Notes: generated by a model not told the origin, from the letters alone. A stretch of 64,000 nt of DNA from JAEUNX01 sp034004685 (GCA_034004685.1 JAVEWG010000019.1:1-64000), one strand, 5' to 3'; positions 1 to 9,596 are shown, counted from the stretch's first letter. A program made the numbers and translations.

Positions 1-87
1 CGCCACTCCACCTTGGGATATCTGTCGCCGACCACGTTCCTGCAGAACTGGGCCGAAGCGCAGGATCCGCAAGAAATGGCAGCATGA
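1..87 (+). CDS. IS3-family transposase (OrfB), C-terminal end, partial
   Basis: The frame is open from the left edge to TGA at 85-87 and encodes 28 residues starting RHSTLGYLSPTTF. The HSTLGYxSP motif is the signature of the last part of IS3-family OrfB transposases, a few residues after the third acidic residue of the DDE integrase core. Only the end is in the window, so intactness cannot be judged. The element lies immediately upstream of the Zorya operon in the same orientation, so it could supply read-through transcription or may have helped bring the operon in. The family call is firm; the subgroup is not determined. Confidence 0.8.
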   Translation, partial: RHSTLGYLSPTTFLQNWAEAQDPQEMAA

Positions 88-126
88 GGACGGCCGGTTG
101 GAAGACGGAAAACGTAGGGCACCTCA
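1..126 (+). mobile_element. Right end of an IS3-type insertion sequence (partial)
   Basis: The transposase stop is at 87 and the presumed right end is at about 126. There the sequence reads GTAGGGCACCTCA, which on the other strand begins TGAGGTGCCC. IS3-family elements typically end 5'-TG...CA-3', so the boundary fits, but the left inverted repeat is outside the window and the exact end is an inference. Confidence 0.5.
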
Positions 127-151
127 AGGTTAACAATAGAAAAATACGAAA

Positions 152-2155
152 ATGACGACCAAAGAGCTTTTGGATAATTTTTTAAATAATTGGCATGCGT
201 GGACCGTCGGGGCGATTATTACCTTAGTTTCTTTCGGGTTCCTGTTTCGGTTTGTCTTTCCGGCTCGCCGCCTTGGCCGAATGTTTGCCTCCACCATTGA
301 TTTGCTGTCGTCACTCAAGGAGAAAGCCTCCGGAGCTGTCATAGACATCGAAGAAATTGCGAGGAAAGCGATGTCGGAGCCGCGCCTTTCGCACCTTTGG
401 AGCGAATACGCGGAGACTCTCCATCCTCAACGTGGTGACGATGGCGCAGGCAACATGCGGATACAGCGCTGGAGGGCCACCGCGCTGGCAGAAACATTCT
501 TCTCCGAGCACGCGCTCGTCGACTCCCCCCTTAAGACAGAGTTCTACAAACACATTCCTGGAATTCTCACCGGCTTGGGAATCATTGGGACATTCTCTGG
601 CCTCATCATGGGGCTTATCCATTTCGACGTCTCAATCGACCCCACCAAAGCGCAAGCGGAGTTGAGCAACCTCGTGAAGGCGGTCGGCCACGCGTTTTTC
701 GTTTCAGCCGCCGCGATTGCCTTGGCGATGCTTTTCACCTGGATAGAAAAGTCGCTTGTCACCGCACGGTATCGCCAAGTCGAAGCCCTTTGCCATTTGA
801 TTGACAGCTTGTTCGACGCTGGGGCCGGGGAGGAATATCTCGAGCGCATTGTAGCTGCTTCGGAAACGCAGGCGACCCAGGCGGCGCATATCAAGGATGC
901 GTTGGTGGCCGACTTGCGAGAAATCCTCACGGAGCTCACCGCACGCCAAGTTGAGGAGCACGCCCGCGCAACCGGACAAATGTCCGTTGATGTCGGCAAA
1001 GCGATCGCCGAGCATCTGGGCGAGCCAATCGGCCAAATTGCCGAAGCGGTCAAGGGCGTCAGCGCGAGCCAAGGGGATGCGCTCAATAAAATGCTGACAG
1101 ACGTCCTTTCAAGCTTCTCGGCGCAAATGAGGGATATGTTTGGCGGACAAATGCAGGGGATGAGCGACCTTTTGCGCCAAACCAGCGACGCGATGCGTGA
1201 CACAGCATCGCAATTCGCCAAGCTTGCCGATGGAATGGACTCCGCAGGGAAAAATGCGATTGAGGCGATGGCCGACCGGCTCAACCATGCCATCACGTCA
1301 ATGGAGGCCCGTCAGCAGATCATGAACAAGCAGATGGGCGAGTTTGTGGAGCAGTTGCGCTCGATGGCTGCTGAATCTCAATCGGAGACAGGTCGAAAAA
1401 TGCAGGAGGCTTTGTCGTCGATGGGCGAGCAGGTGGCTGCTGCCGTCGGAGAACTGCGGCGCCAAGCGGAGGAAGCATCGGATTCACAGGGCCGCCGGCA
1501 ACAGGTTTTCGAGGAGAGCACCGGCAAGGCGATTGGATCGCTTTCCCAGCAGACCGAGGCCCTGCTTGCTCAATCCGTCGAAACGAACCGCGCGTTGCAG
1601 GAGACCATCTCCTGGCTTTCATCTGCGACAACCGAGGCGATTTCCGGCATGAACCAAGGCGCGGAAACCCTCTATGTCGCCGCATCCGATTTCGCCAAGG
1701 CCGGTCAGGGAGTGTCCGAGACGATGCGCGCTTCGGCCTCCGCAGTGGAAACCATCAGAGAGTCGTCTGGAACTCTTTCATCGGCAACCAACGCGGCCCG
1801 CGAGATACTTGCCGACTACGCCAGAACCAAGGACACGTTTGCCCTGATTGTGACCGAAATGAAGTCGATCGTTGAGAACGCCAGAAAGGAGGCATCGATG
1901 ACCTCCGAGATTGTGAAAACCCTCAACGAGGCGACCGCGCAACTCTCCGCAGCAGAAAGGCAGTCCGAAGAATATCTGCGTGCGGTCAGCGAGGTTCTTG
2001 GCAAAGCCCACGAATCGTTCGCAGATAACGTCACACGCACGCTGCGCGAGGGCAACCGCCAATTCCAAAAGGAACTAGGTGACGCCGTCGGATTGCTCTC
2101 GGGGGCGATCAAGGATTTGGGGGACACCCTCGACGACTTGCCGACAAAGAGGTAA
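152..2155 (+). CDS. zorA: Zorya anti-phage defence protein ZorA (MotA/TolQ/ExbB-like motor subunit)
   Basis: 667 residues. Three hydrophobic segments are visible at about 14-37, 134-156 and 174-197. The second is a glycine-rich MotA/ExbB-type helix (GLGIIGTFSGLIMGL). Residues from about 210 to the end are a long Ala/Glu/Gln-rich coiled coil. This is the known architecture of ZorA, an inner-membrane proton-driven stator-like pentamer with a long cytoplasmic tail that is thought to signal phage injection to the effectors. It is first in a four-gene operon zorABCD; zorB starts 6 bases after its stop. Base composition is less GC-rich than the flanking core genes, which suggests transfer. The ribosome-binding site is weak, with only AAGG about 22 bases upstream. 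Confidence 0.93.
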   Translation: MTTKELLDNFLNNWHAWTVGAIITLVSFGFLFRFVFPARRLGRMFASTIDLLSSLKEKASGAVIDIEEIARKAMSEPRLSHLWSEYAETLHPQRGDDGAGNMRIQRWRATALAETFFSEHALVDSPLKTEFYKHIPGILTGLGIIGTFSGLIMGLIHFDVSIDPTKAQAELSNLVKAVGHAFFVSAAAIALAMLFTWIEKSLVTARYRQVEALCHLIDSLFDAGAGEEYLERIVAASETQATQAAHIKDALVADLREILTELTARQVEEHARATGQMSVDVGKAIAEHLGEPIGQIAEAVKGVSASQGDALNKMLTDVLSSFSAQMRDMFGGQMQGMSDLLRQTSDAMRDTASQFAKLADGMDSAGKNAIEAMADRLNHAITSMEARQQIMNKQMGEFVEQLRSMAAESQSETGRKMQEALSSMGEQVAAAVGELRRQAEEASDSQGRRQQVFEESTGKAIGSLSQQTEALLAQSVETNRALQETISWLSSATTEAISGMNQGAETLYVAASDFAKAGQGVSETMRASASAVETIRESSGTLSSATNAAREILADYARTKDTFALIVTEMKSIVENARKEASMTSEIVKTLNEATAQLSAAERQSEEYLRAVSEVLGKAHESFADNVTRTLREGNRQFQKELGDAVGLLSGAIKDLGDTLDDLPTKR

Positions 2156-2161
2156 TCCTCC

Positions 2162-2908
2162 ATGCTCGGCATCAAAACCCCCAATCGAAGACAGCCCCGA
2201 GACGAAGCGGAGAAACCTTTCTGGATTTCGTTCTCCGACCTGATGACAGCCCTGATGGTCCTCTTCCTTGTGGCGATGGCCGTGGCTCTCATGGCGGTTA
2301 CACAGGGCCTTCGAAAAATCGAGCAGGAAAAAAAAGACCGGGAGGAAACAATCAAGGCCTGCGTGTCTGACATCGAGCAGATTACGCAAAAGCCGGAATT
2401 CAAAGGCGTGCGTATTCGCGGCCACGCGATCGAGTTCGGCTCACTCGCCGAGTTTTCAAAGAACGGCAACGACCTTTCACCGGAAAGGCGCGAGTTCCTT
2501 CGCCGATTCGTTCCGCAAGTATTGGAGGTTGCCAGACACGAAAGCTGCCAGAAATGGCTCAAGCGGGTTGTCGTCGAAGGGTTTGCAAGCCAAGAGGGCT
2601 CCTACCTCTACAACCTGAACCTAAGTTTGGAAAGATCCCAGCGCACTCTATGCGTGCTTCTCGATGCGAGCGCTTCAGATGCGCCGAGCAAGGAAGACAG
2701 AAAATTGATCCGCACACTCTTCCTTGTCGGCGGATCATCCTTCAATTCGGTCAAGAAGAGCCCCGAGGAGAGTAGACGCGTCGAGTTGAGGCTCGAGTTC
2801 AAGGATCTGCGGAAGGAATGCCCGCCAGACGCCCCCGACTGTCAACCTGATGCTTTGCCCGATATTCCGTGGGACGAAGACTCGAAGTGTCCGGTGACGA
2901 GCAGATGA
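2162..2908 (+). CDS. zorB: Zorya protein ZorB (MotB/OmpA-like peptidoglycan-binding subunit)
   Basis: 248 residues. One membrane helix at about 24-46 is preceded by charged residues and carries Asp26 in the SDLMTALM motif. This matches the proton-relay aspartate of MotB and ZorB. After a linker, an OmpA-type domain follows with the segment VVVEGFASQEGSYLYNLNLS (about 137-156), which would anchor the motor to peptidoglycan. ZorA5B2 forms the membrane motor in characterised type I systems. A GAGG sequence near the end of zorA serves as its ribosome-binding site. The last four bases overlap the preferred zorC start (ATGA). Confidence 0.93.
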   Translation: MLGIKTPNRRQPRDEAEKPFWISFSDLMTALMVLFLVAMAVALMAVTQGLRKIEQEKKDREETIKACVSDIEQITQKPEFKGVRIRGHAIEFGSLAEFSKNGNDLSPERREFLRRFVPQVLEVARHESCQKWLKRVVVEGFASQEGSYLYNLNLSLERSQRTLCVLLDASASDAPSKEDRKLIRTLFLVGGSSFNSVKKSPEESRRVELRLEFKDLRKECPPDAPDCQPDALPDIPWDEDSKCPVTSR

Positions 2909-4641
2909 TCGAACCGATCAAGGCATTGCGTTCTCGACTCCATGCGGGATTCGTGCCGATCCCATCGGCCCATCTTGAGGCGTGGACAGACGAGCAGGCA
3001 ACCAAGCGCATGATCGGCCAAGTTCGCGCGGCGTTTGATACGCCTGCTCCAGTGTCCGATCCTCGGGCGATCTCCGCCTCCGTTGCGGCGTTTCGACGGA
3101 CAGGATCGGTGGCGAGCTTCCGTGACCTCAAATATGTTTGCCTTGGCGCGGGCAGTCCGGACGAGCGGGGACGCGCCATCATTTCCGACGAGCGACTTCG
3201 GGAAAGACTATTCGTGGTCGCAGATGCCGAAGGCGATCCCCGAAGGCAAATCAAATGCCTCCAAGCCTTACTGCGCGGATATTGGAACTTCCCGTTGCAC
3301 GCCGACCAGACCGACGAGGCTGCTATCGCAGGGTTCAGAGAATTAGGAGTTTGGCTCGAACGCAAGCGCCGTTCGCTGGGAAAATTGGCCGGTCGAAAAC
3401 CAAGCTGGATGGCCTCGCTGGGTGAGCACTCGAACCTGCTGGGATCAGAACCCTGCGAACGATACGGACCGTCTCTGCTGCGGGGCGATGCATCTTTACT
3501 GCGTTCGGCAGTCGAGTTACTTGCGATCCCGAGTGACTCGTGGGTAATGCAGGAGGCGGTCTATTCGCAGATAACATCGGCCACGAAGCTTCGGGACGAG
3601 GACTTCAAGTCGGTTCTCGATAAGCTTCTGTCTATCGCCACTGGCAAGGTCGGCGTATTTGTTCCAAAGTCCCTTCAAATAAAGTGCGTGGCTCTGCTGG
3701 TGGCGCGCTACTCGCGCTGCTCTGCGACGACCGAGCAGATGGCGCTGCGCGACGCCGCGGTTGCCGTCATCGGCAATCCGTGGCTGCGCCGCGCGTCTTG
3801 GGACGCGGCAGTTGTTGACTCGAAAGGCCGTCCCGATGACGGCGCGCGGGAAATGATCAACGGATGGTTGAAACGGCGCCTGATTGGAGACTTCTTCGAA
3901 CTGTTGAGCGCCGACGGTGCCGGTGATACGCGCAGGCTCGACTACTGGCTCCGTTTCGAGCCTTTCGTAGAGGAGATGTGGTTCGCTTTAGGGCCTGACG
4001 CGCAAAGCCGCAAGGGAGAAGAGTTCGACGATTTCCGGCACAGAGCCAGGGGACACCTACTCGATCTTGACCAGACGACTGCGGACAATAACGCGTTCGT
4101 GATGAGAATCGGCGAGTATTTGGCGGTCGAGTTCGGGGCAAAGGGCAACGCGTTTTACCTGTTTCGGTGGGAGACGATTCCTTCAACCCTGTCGCAGAAA
4201 CTCTTGTCCGGAAAGGAGCGATCGAGTGTTTCCGTCCATGGGCTGAAAAATCGCAACCACATTGACCGGCTCATCCACAGGGACAGCGAAAGCGCGGGTT
4301 TGACATGGGAACAGAAATTCGATGGCGTCATCTGTCCCCTTATCGGCCGGCGGCCGAATGAGCCGGCCCGTCGTCTCGGGCAAGCCACGAAGGCGAAGGT
4401 GACTAAGGCCGTGCCAAAGCGTGTGGTCGCGTCTGCCTCGGGGGCTGACGGATTGTCCTCGTCGGTCAGCATGGCCGATCTGGCAAAGTTTGCTGTGAAT
4501 TGGGGTATTAGGATCGAGGACTTGCGTTCCAAGGGGGGAGCCCTATGGGTTAGATCCGATGACAGGATCACTGCGGTCGCCTACGCGTTGCGAAGATGGG
4601 GATTCAACTACAAAACCGGCAAGGGCTGGTGGAAGGAGTAG
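2905..4641 (+). CDS. zorC: Zorya type I protein ZorC (EH-signature domain family)
   Basis: 578 residues when read from ATG 2905, which overlaps the zorB stop as ATGA. An upstream in-frame ATG at 2869 lies inside zorB and is less likely. The size, the position between zorB and the helicase zorD, and the mostly helical Arg/Trp-rich sequence match ZorC, the type I-specific cytoplasmic component that works with ZorD. I see no catalytic motif. The family assignment rests mainly on synteny with zorA, zorB and zorD plus general resemblance, because EH-signature proteins diverge strongly. The C-terminal 60 residues (ending YALRRWGFNYKTGKGWWKE) look like a compact winged or DNA-binding-like tail, but that is speculation. 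Confidence 0.85.
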   Translation: MIEPIKALRSRLHAGFVPIPSAHLEAWTDEQATKRMIGQVRAAFDTPAPVSDPRAISASVAAFRRTGSVASFRDLKYVCLGAGSPDERGRAIISDERLRERLFVVADAEGDPRRQIKCLQALLRGYWNFPLHADQTDEAAIAGFRELGVWLERKRRSLGKLAGRKPSWMASLGEHSNLLGSEPCERYGPSLLRGDASLLRSAVELLAIPSDSWVMQEAVYSQITSATKLRDEDFKSVLDKLLSIATGKVGVFVPKSLQIKCVALLVARYSRCSATTEQMALRDAAVAVIGNPWLRRASWDAAVVDSKGRPDDGAREMINGWLKRRLIGDFFELLSADGAGDTRRLDYWLRFEPFVEEMWFALGPDAQSRKGEEFDDFRHRARGHLLDLDQTTADNNAFVMRIGEYLAVEFGAKGNAFYLFRWETIPSTLSQKLLSGKERSSVSVHGLKNRNHIDRLIHRDSESAGLTWEQKFDGVICPLIGRRPNEPARRLGQATKAKVTKAVPKRVVASASGADGLSSSVSMADLAKFAVNWGIRIEDLRSKGGALWVRSDDRITAVAYALRRWGFNYKTGKGWWKE

Positions 4642-4644
4642 TCC

Positions 4645-7600
4645 ATGGGGTGGTCAGTTTTCGGCGCAGGCAAGAGGAGCCAGATCGTCGCTTCGGGCTC
4701 GGAAAGTCCGGCTCCGAAATTCTTGGCCGAGGGGGTTTTGTTCCCGGGAGCGTTTGCCGGTCCTTTGACCGATTTCGTATCGCTGCTCACGCAGCTTGAG
4801 GACGAGGGATACGCGGAAAGGAATGGGGATGATGCGCTCGTCGAGTGGGGGCGCCTTTACCTCCTGATGTCCTCCCCCGCCCATTCTGCCAGCATTCCGC
4901 TTCTCGGACTTCCGCCAGTCCAGCGCTGGCGACCGATTCTCGTCAGTCGCGGTTCCCTGACGGACCTGGACTTTTCCGTGGCTATATCCGGCTGGATTGA
5001 TCAAGACGGCATCCCGGTTCGAGGCGATCCTGCACTTGCAGGAGCGGTGCTGCAAGCAGGAGGGACACGGGTCCTTTTACCACATGAAACATGGGAGACC
5101 CTTCGGGCTGTCGCCGACTTTCACGCTCGTCCAAAGAGCGACCGTGGTCCCGATTCAAATCGGAGGGCGTGGTCAGCCATTCGAACCCGTGCCGTTCTTG
5201 CCGGCTGCGAGTTGTCCGACTTCCTCAAAAAGACCGTTGTCCTGACACCGGAGAAAATTCATATCCGGATGCGTAAAGGTAATGGTGGCGTCGTTGAGGT
5301 CATTCCGGGTTTCGACGGCGAACCGCCCCGTTGGCTTGAGATATTCGACAGACTCGGCCAAGTCGGAGATCGCTACGACATTCCCGATGGTGAGGGACTC
5401 GCACACGTCATCGTCTCTCCCGAGGCTCGCACGGTGCTTAGGGAAATTAAGAGGATGCCCGGTCGCAGGGTCGCAGGAGAACGCGCAGAGGCCTTCGTTC
5501 GCAACCCATTCGCGGCTCTCGGTCCTGACGCCGATAAAGTGGTCGATCCGGAGCAGTTCGAGTCAGCCCGGGATGATGCGGGAATTTCATTCACCCGCTT
5601 CACCGCCTCGGTGAAGCGCGACGCGTCGGGCCGGCCGTTCGAAACCGGGATACTTGTCGAGGAAACCATAGCTGGGCATGTGACAGCGGAATTGGTGGTG
5701 TTCGAGGGTGAGGCGGAGCTGGGGCGGTTTCTCGAAAAGCTTGAAGAGAGGATGGCGCGGGGTTCGCAGTGTTGTCATTGGCAGGGATACGACCTTGAAA
5801 TCCTCGGCGACACTCCCGATCAAGCGAAGGTGCTGCGATCTGTTCTCGCCGATCTGCGCGACGCTTGCGGATTCAAGGCATCCGAGATATTCGACATCAC
5901 TCGCTACTCTGATCGAGTCGAAGGTTTCGGTGTCGAAAAACCCTACTACTCTCCGTTCATAGCAAAGAAAAATGAGGAATCTGGCTGGTTCCCGGACAAC
6001 GTCGAATTCGGTCTTTGTTATACGCCGGAAGGAGGCGGAGAGACTGTAGCTGTAACGCTTTCCGAGGAAACGCTCGGTTCGTTTCGTGAGGAGTTGGGCA
6101 AAGCACAGGAAGAGGGTAGAGCATCATTTAGATTCCCGGGATGCCCAAAGCCAATCGATGTCGCCTGGGCGCAGCAGGCACTTGCAGAGATCGGATCTGC
6201 TGGCGATGCGGTGGTCAGGGGAGCCTTCGATCCTGGCAAGGCTGGAAAGGGGGGGCGGATTCCGGTCGAGCGCAGGGGGCTGGTGGTCAAGCCGAATGTC
6301 GATACCCTCGATTACGAGGAGATGCGCGGCCGGCTGGCCCTTCCAGAGGGCTTGGCCCCAAAACTGCCGTCTAGCATCAAGCGTGAAATCCAACTCAAGG
6401 AACACCAGAAGATCGGCATTGCTTGGCTTCAGCACCTTTGGGGCAAGTCACCTGACGACTGCCGCGGCGCCTTGCTTGCTGACGACATGGGCTTGGGTAA
6501 AACCATTCAGTTGCTGGCTTTCATGGCATCGGTCCTTGATGAACATCCAGACATCGCCCCGTTTCTTGTGGTCGCTCCGGTCTCGTTGCTGGATAACTGG
6601 AGGGAAGAGATTGAAAAGTTCTTCGAACCTGGAGCTCTTCCCGTTCTGACGCTTTACGGCCCGGACCTCGCCCGCAAGCGTTTACCGCGCGACAACTTGG
6701 ACGAGGAGCTCGCAGGAGCTGGCGTCACAAAGCTGCTTCGACGTGACTGGCTCGGGGCTGCGAAGGTTGTCCTTACAACCTACGAAACCCTGCGAGACTT
6801 GGAGTTTTCGCTGGCGCTCCAACAGTGGTCGATGATGGTCTGTGACGAAGCCCAGAAAATCAAGAACCCAAACGCCTTGGTGACACGCGCCGCGAAGAAG
6901 CAGAACGCTCGATTCAAGATTGCCTGCACAGGCACGCCTGTCGAGAACACGCTCACGGACATATGGTGCCTGTTCGACTTTATCCAGCCTGGGCTGCTTG
7001 GGGCGCTCAAGGATTTCGGGGAACGCTACCGGAAGCCGATCGAAGCCGAAACGGAAGAGGAAAAGGCACGCGTCGCAGAGCTGCGCGAACTAATCGAGCC
7101 GCAGAAGCTGCGCCGAACCAAGGCGGAAGTTGCCAAAGATCTTCCCAAAAAGATCGAAGTTCAGGCGTGCAGAAATCTTCCGATCTCTGAACGTCAGCGG
7201 GCGCACTATGCAGATGCTGTCGGGCTTTTCCGCCGGGGCTCCGATGGTGGAGCACCATCCGGCTTGCAGAGCCATCTTGGCCTTCTTCAATACTTGCGTC
7301 GGCTTTGTTCCGATCCTCGCCCTCCGGGAAGTGTGTCAGGTGGTTCGGAGCCAGTTGGGGATATTGTCCGGCACTCCCCGAAAATGGCTTGGCTGTTGAA
7401 TAAACTCGCCGAGATTCGCGGCGCTGGCGAGAAGGTCATCGTTTTCTGCGAGTTCCGCGATTTGCAAAGGACTCTGCAGCGCGCCATACATGAGCGATAT
7501 AGCTTCCTTCCCGATGTCATCAACGGCGATACGTCGGCTGCGGCGGCCAATGCAAACAACAGACAGAAGCGCATCAAAAAATTCCAAGAGGCTCCGGGAT

Positions 7601-8376
7601 TCGGAGCGATCATCCTGTCCCCTCTGGCGGTCGGGTTCGGAGTAAACATCCAAGCGGCCAACCATGTTGTCCATTTCACTCGAACCTGGAATCCAGCCAA
7701 AGAGGATCAGGCTACGGATCGAGCCTATCGCATCGGACAAACCAAGGAGGTTTTCGTCTACTACCCTGTAGTGGTTGCGGATGATTTCACCACGTTCGAT
7801 CAGAAGCTCGATGTTTTGCTTGAGTGGAAGCGCGGCCTATCAACTGACATGCTCAACGGAACTGGGGACCTGCGACCGTCTGACTTCGGAGATTTGGATG
7901 CGCCCGGAGGGGGCAACGCCTTCGGGAGCGACCTGATTGAACCTCATGAGCTTGGCGATCTCGATCCCGATGCGTTCGAGGCTTTTTGCGCAATTCTTTG
8001 GAGCAAACTCGGCTACAAGAATACTCGTAGGACTCCTCGCGTGGGCGATGGCGGAGTGGATGTGGTCGCGATCAGCGGAAAGACTGGAGTTCTCATCCAA
8101 TGCAAGAGTTCGTCGCTAAATGGTCGCGAACTTGGGTGGGAGGCTGTCAAGGATGTCGTGGCTGGTTCCGCAGCCTATGCGGCGAGGCATCCAGGCGTCC
8201 GGTTCTCACTGGTTGCGGCAACCAATCGTCGCTTCAACGGAACAGCTCGCGAGCAGGCCCGGCTTAACCACGTCGAATTGCTCGATGTTGATGATTTAGT
8301 CGAGCGACTGAACGAACAGCCGATCCGGCGCGGCGAACTTGCCTCATTCCTGTTTTCTGGCTGGGATGGGCAGTGA
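4645..8376 (+). CDS. zorD: Zorya type I effector ZorD: SNF2-family helicase with C-terminal Mrr-like nuclease
   Basis: 1243 residues. The N-terminal ~580 residues are a large accessory region. The SNF2/Swi2 ATPase follows, with Walker A DDMGLGKT (Lys619), a DEAQ box (Asp734-Glu735-Ala-Gln) and motif VI with the arginine fingers in QATDRAYRIGQ (1022-1032). After the helicase, residues ~1110-1225 carry a PD-(D/E)XK-type Mrr/restriction-endonuclease core: GDGGVD (Asp1139), then QCK (Gln1152, Lys1154). ZorD is the DNA-degrading effector of type I Zorya, activated by the ZorAB motor. It starts 3 bases after the zorC stop, with AAGGAG as ribosome-binding site. All motifs needed for activity appear intact. 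Confidence 0.93.
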   Translation: MGWSVFGAGKRSQIVASGSESPAPKFLAEGVLFPGAFAGPLTDFVSLLTQLEDEGYAERNGDDALVEWGRLYLLMSSPAHSASIPLLGLPPVQRWRPILVSRGSLTDLDFSVAISGWIDQDGIPVRGDPALAGAVLQAGGTRVLLPHETWETLRAVADFHARPKSDRGPDSNRRAWSAIRTRAVLAGCELSDFLKKTVVLTPEKIHIRMRKGNGGVVEVIPGFDGEPPRWLEIFDRLGQVGDRYDIPDGEGLAHVIVSPEARTVLREIKRMPGRRVAGERAEAFVRNPFAALGPDADKVVDPEQFESARDDAGISFTRFTASVKRDASGRPFETGILVEETIAGHVTAELVVFEGEAELGRFLEKLEERMARGSQCCHWQGYDLEILGDTPDQAKVLRSVLADLRDACGFKASEIFDITRYSDRVEGFGVEKPYYSPFIAKKNEESGWFPDNVEFGLCYTPEGGGETVAVTLSEETLGSFREELGKAQEEGRASFRFPGCPKPIDVAWAQQALAEIGSAGDAVVRGAFDPGKAGKGGRIPVERRGLVVKPNVDTLDYEEMRGRLALPEGLAPKLPSSIKREIQLKEHQKIGIAWLQHLWGKSPDDCRGALLADDMGLGKTIQLLAFMASVLDEHPDIAPFLVVAPVSLLDNWREEIEKFFEPGALPVLTLYGPDLARKRLPRDNLDEELAGAGVTKLLRRDWLGAAKVVLTTYETLRDLEFSLALQQWSMMVCDEAQKIKNPNALVTRAAKKQNARFKIACTGTPVENTLTDIWCLFDFIQPGLLGALKDFGERYRKPIEAETEEEKARVAELRELIEPQKLRRTKAEVAKDLPKKIEVQACRNLPISERQRAHYADAVGLFRRGSDGGAPSGLQSHLGLLQYLRRLCSDPRPPGSVSGGSEPVGDIVRHSPKMAWLLNKLAEIRGAGEKVIVFCEFRDLQRTLQRAIHERYSFLPDVINGDTSAAAANANNRQKRIKKFQEAPGFGAIILSPLAVGFGVNIQAANHVVHFTRTWNPAKEDQATDRAYRIGQTKEVFVYYPVVVADDFTTFDQKLDVLLEWKRGLSTDMLNGTGDLRPSDFGDLDAPGGGNAFGSDLIEPHELGDLDPDAFEAFCAILWSKLGYKNTRRTPRVGDGGVDVVAISGKTGVLIQCKSSSLNGRELGWEAVKDVVAGSAAYAARHPGVRFSLVAATNRRFNGTAREQARLNHVELLDVDDLVERLNEQPIRRGELASFLFSGWDGQ

Positions 8377-8384
8377 AAGTCACC

Positions 8385-8447
8385 ATGAAAATCAATCCGA
8401 ACCCCTTGCTTGGTCTGCCATACGGCGTTTTTGCGTCACCCTGTTAG
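8385..8447 (+). other. Tiny ORF in the zorD-hypE junction (20 codons)
   Basis: An ATG 9 bases after the zorD stop opens a frame of 20 residues (MKINPNPLLGLPYGVFASPC) before TAG. It could be the start of a gene cut off when the Zorya block was joined to the host chromosome, because composition rises to the GC-rich host level just after it. It could equally be meaningless. No function is proposed. Confidence 0.2.
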
Positions 8448-8546
8448 GGTTTGGTTTTCCCGGGCAAGGCGGCGGCCAGGCCCTGCCACCCAAAGCGCCA
8501 TACTCGCCGAGCCCGTAGGAATCCCTTCCAGGAAAAACATCCCGCG

Positions 8547-9596
8547 ATGACCAAGCCCACCTACACCCGCCCCATGGACCTCAAGAAAGGGGTGGTGGAT
8601 CTCAACCACGGCGCCGGCGGCCGGGCCACGGCCCAGCTTATCGACGAACTCTTCGCCAAACACCTGGCCAACCCCTACCTGGCCCAGGGCAACGACGGGG
8701 CGGTGCTGCCCGCCCTCGCCCCCGGCGAGCGCCTGGTGGTGGCCTGCGATGGCCATGTGGTGTCGCCCCTGTTCTTCCCCGGCGGGGACATGGGCTGCCT
8801 GGCGGTGCACGGCACCATCAACGACGTGGCGGTGATGGGCGCCCGGCCCCTTTATCTGACCGCCAGCTTCATCCTGGAGGAAGGCTTTCCCCTGGTGGAT
8901 CTGGCGCGCATCGTGGCCTCCATGGCCGAGGCCAGCCGGGCGGCGGGGGTGCCGGTGGTGGCGGGGGACACCAAGGTGGTGGAGCAGGGCAAGGGGGACG
9001 GGGTGTTCATCGCCACAACTGGAATCGGGGCGCTGCCTGCCGGCCGGGAGCTGGGGGGCGCCCTGGCCCGACCGGGGGACCTGGTGCTGGTGTCCGGCAC
9101 CCTGGGAGACCACGGCATGGCCGTCCTGGCCCAGCGGGAGGGGCTGGCATTCGAGTCGGCAATCACCTCCGACACCGCTGCCCTCCATGGCCTGATTGCC
9201 GAGCTGCTGGCCGCCGCGCCGGGCACCCGGGTGCTGCGGGATCCAACCCGGGGGGGGCTGGCCACCACCCTGAATGAAATCGCCCGCCAGTCGGGGGTGG
9301 GCATGGTGCTGGAAGAGCAGGCCATTCCCCTCGACCCCCAGGTGGTGGCCGCCTGCGAGCTGCTGGGCCTGGACCCCTTGTATCTGGCCAACGAGGGCAA
9401 GCTGGTGGCGGTGGTGCCTGCCGACGAAGGGGAGGCTGCCCTGGCGGCCCTGCAGGGGCATCCCCTGGGAAGTCGGGCGGCACGGATCGGCGCGGTCACC
9501 GAGGACGCCCGCCATTTTGTCCAGATCCGCACCCGCCTGGGGGGGCTGCGGATGGTGGATTGGCTGTCAGGCGAGCCCCTGCCGCGCATTTGTTAG
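8547..9596 (+). CDS. hypE: Hydrogenase maturation protein HypE (carbamoyl dehydratase)
   Basis: 349 residues from ATG 8547, preceded by AGGAAAAA. An in-frame extension to 8451 lacks homology-like sequence and is rejected. The N-terminal MDLKKGVVDLNHGAGGRAT and the C-terminal PRIC tail with Cys349 are the hallmarks of HypE. That cysteine receives a carbamoyl group from HypF, and the ATP-dependent dehydration gives the thiocyanate used to make the CN ligands of [NiFe] hydrogenase. HypE normally ends a hypABFCDE operon. Here none of the partners is adjacent: the upstream neighbour is the Zorya block and the downstream gene is an opposite-strand reductase. The remaining hyp genes may lie beyond the left edge. 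Confidence 0.95.
   Translation: MTKPTYTRPMDLKKGVVDLNHGAGGRATAQLIDELFAKHLANPYLAQGNDGAVLPALAPGERLVVACDGHVVSPLFFPGGDMGCLAVHGTINDVAVMGARPLYLTASFILEEGFPLVDLARIVASMAEASRAAGVPVVAGDTKVVEQGKGDGVFIATTGIGALPAGRELGGALARPGDLVLVSGTLGDHGMAVLAQREGLAFESAITSDTAALHGLIAELLAAAPGTRVLRDPTRGGLATTLNEIARQSGVGMVLEEQAIPLDPQVVAACELLGLDPLYLANEGKLVAVVPADEGEAALAALQGHPLGSRAARIGAVTEDARHFVQIRTRLGGLRMVDWLSGEPLPRIC

Noticed and set aside
2869..2904. A zorC start at ATG 2869
   Set aside because: It would overlap zorB by 40 bases without a ribosome-binding site. ATG 2905 gives the ATGA overlap typical of this kind of operon.
8436..9515. A 359-residue minus-strand frame opposite hypE
   Set aside because: Gly/His/Gln-rich translation with no motif; it is the usual mirror frame of a GC-rich gene, and HypE has clear signatures.
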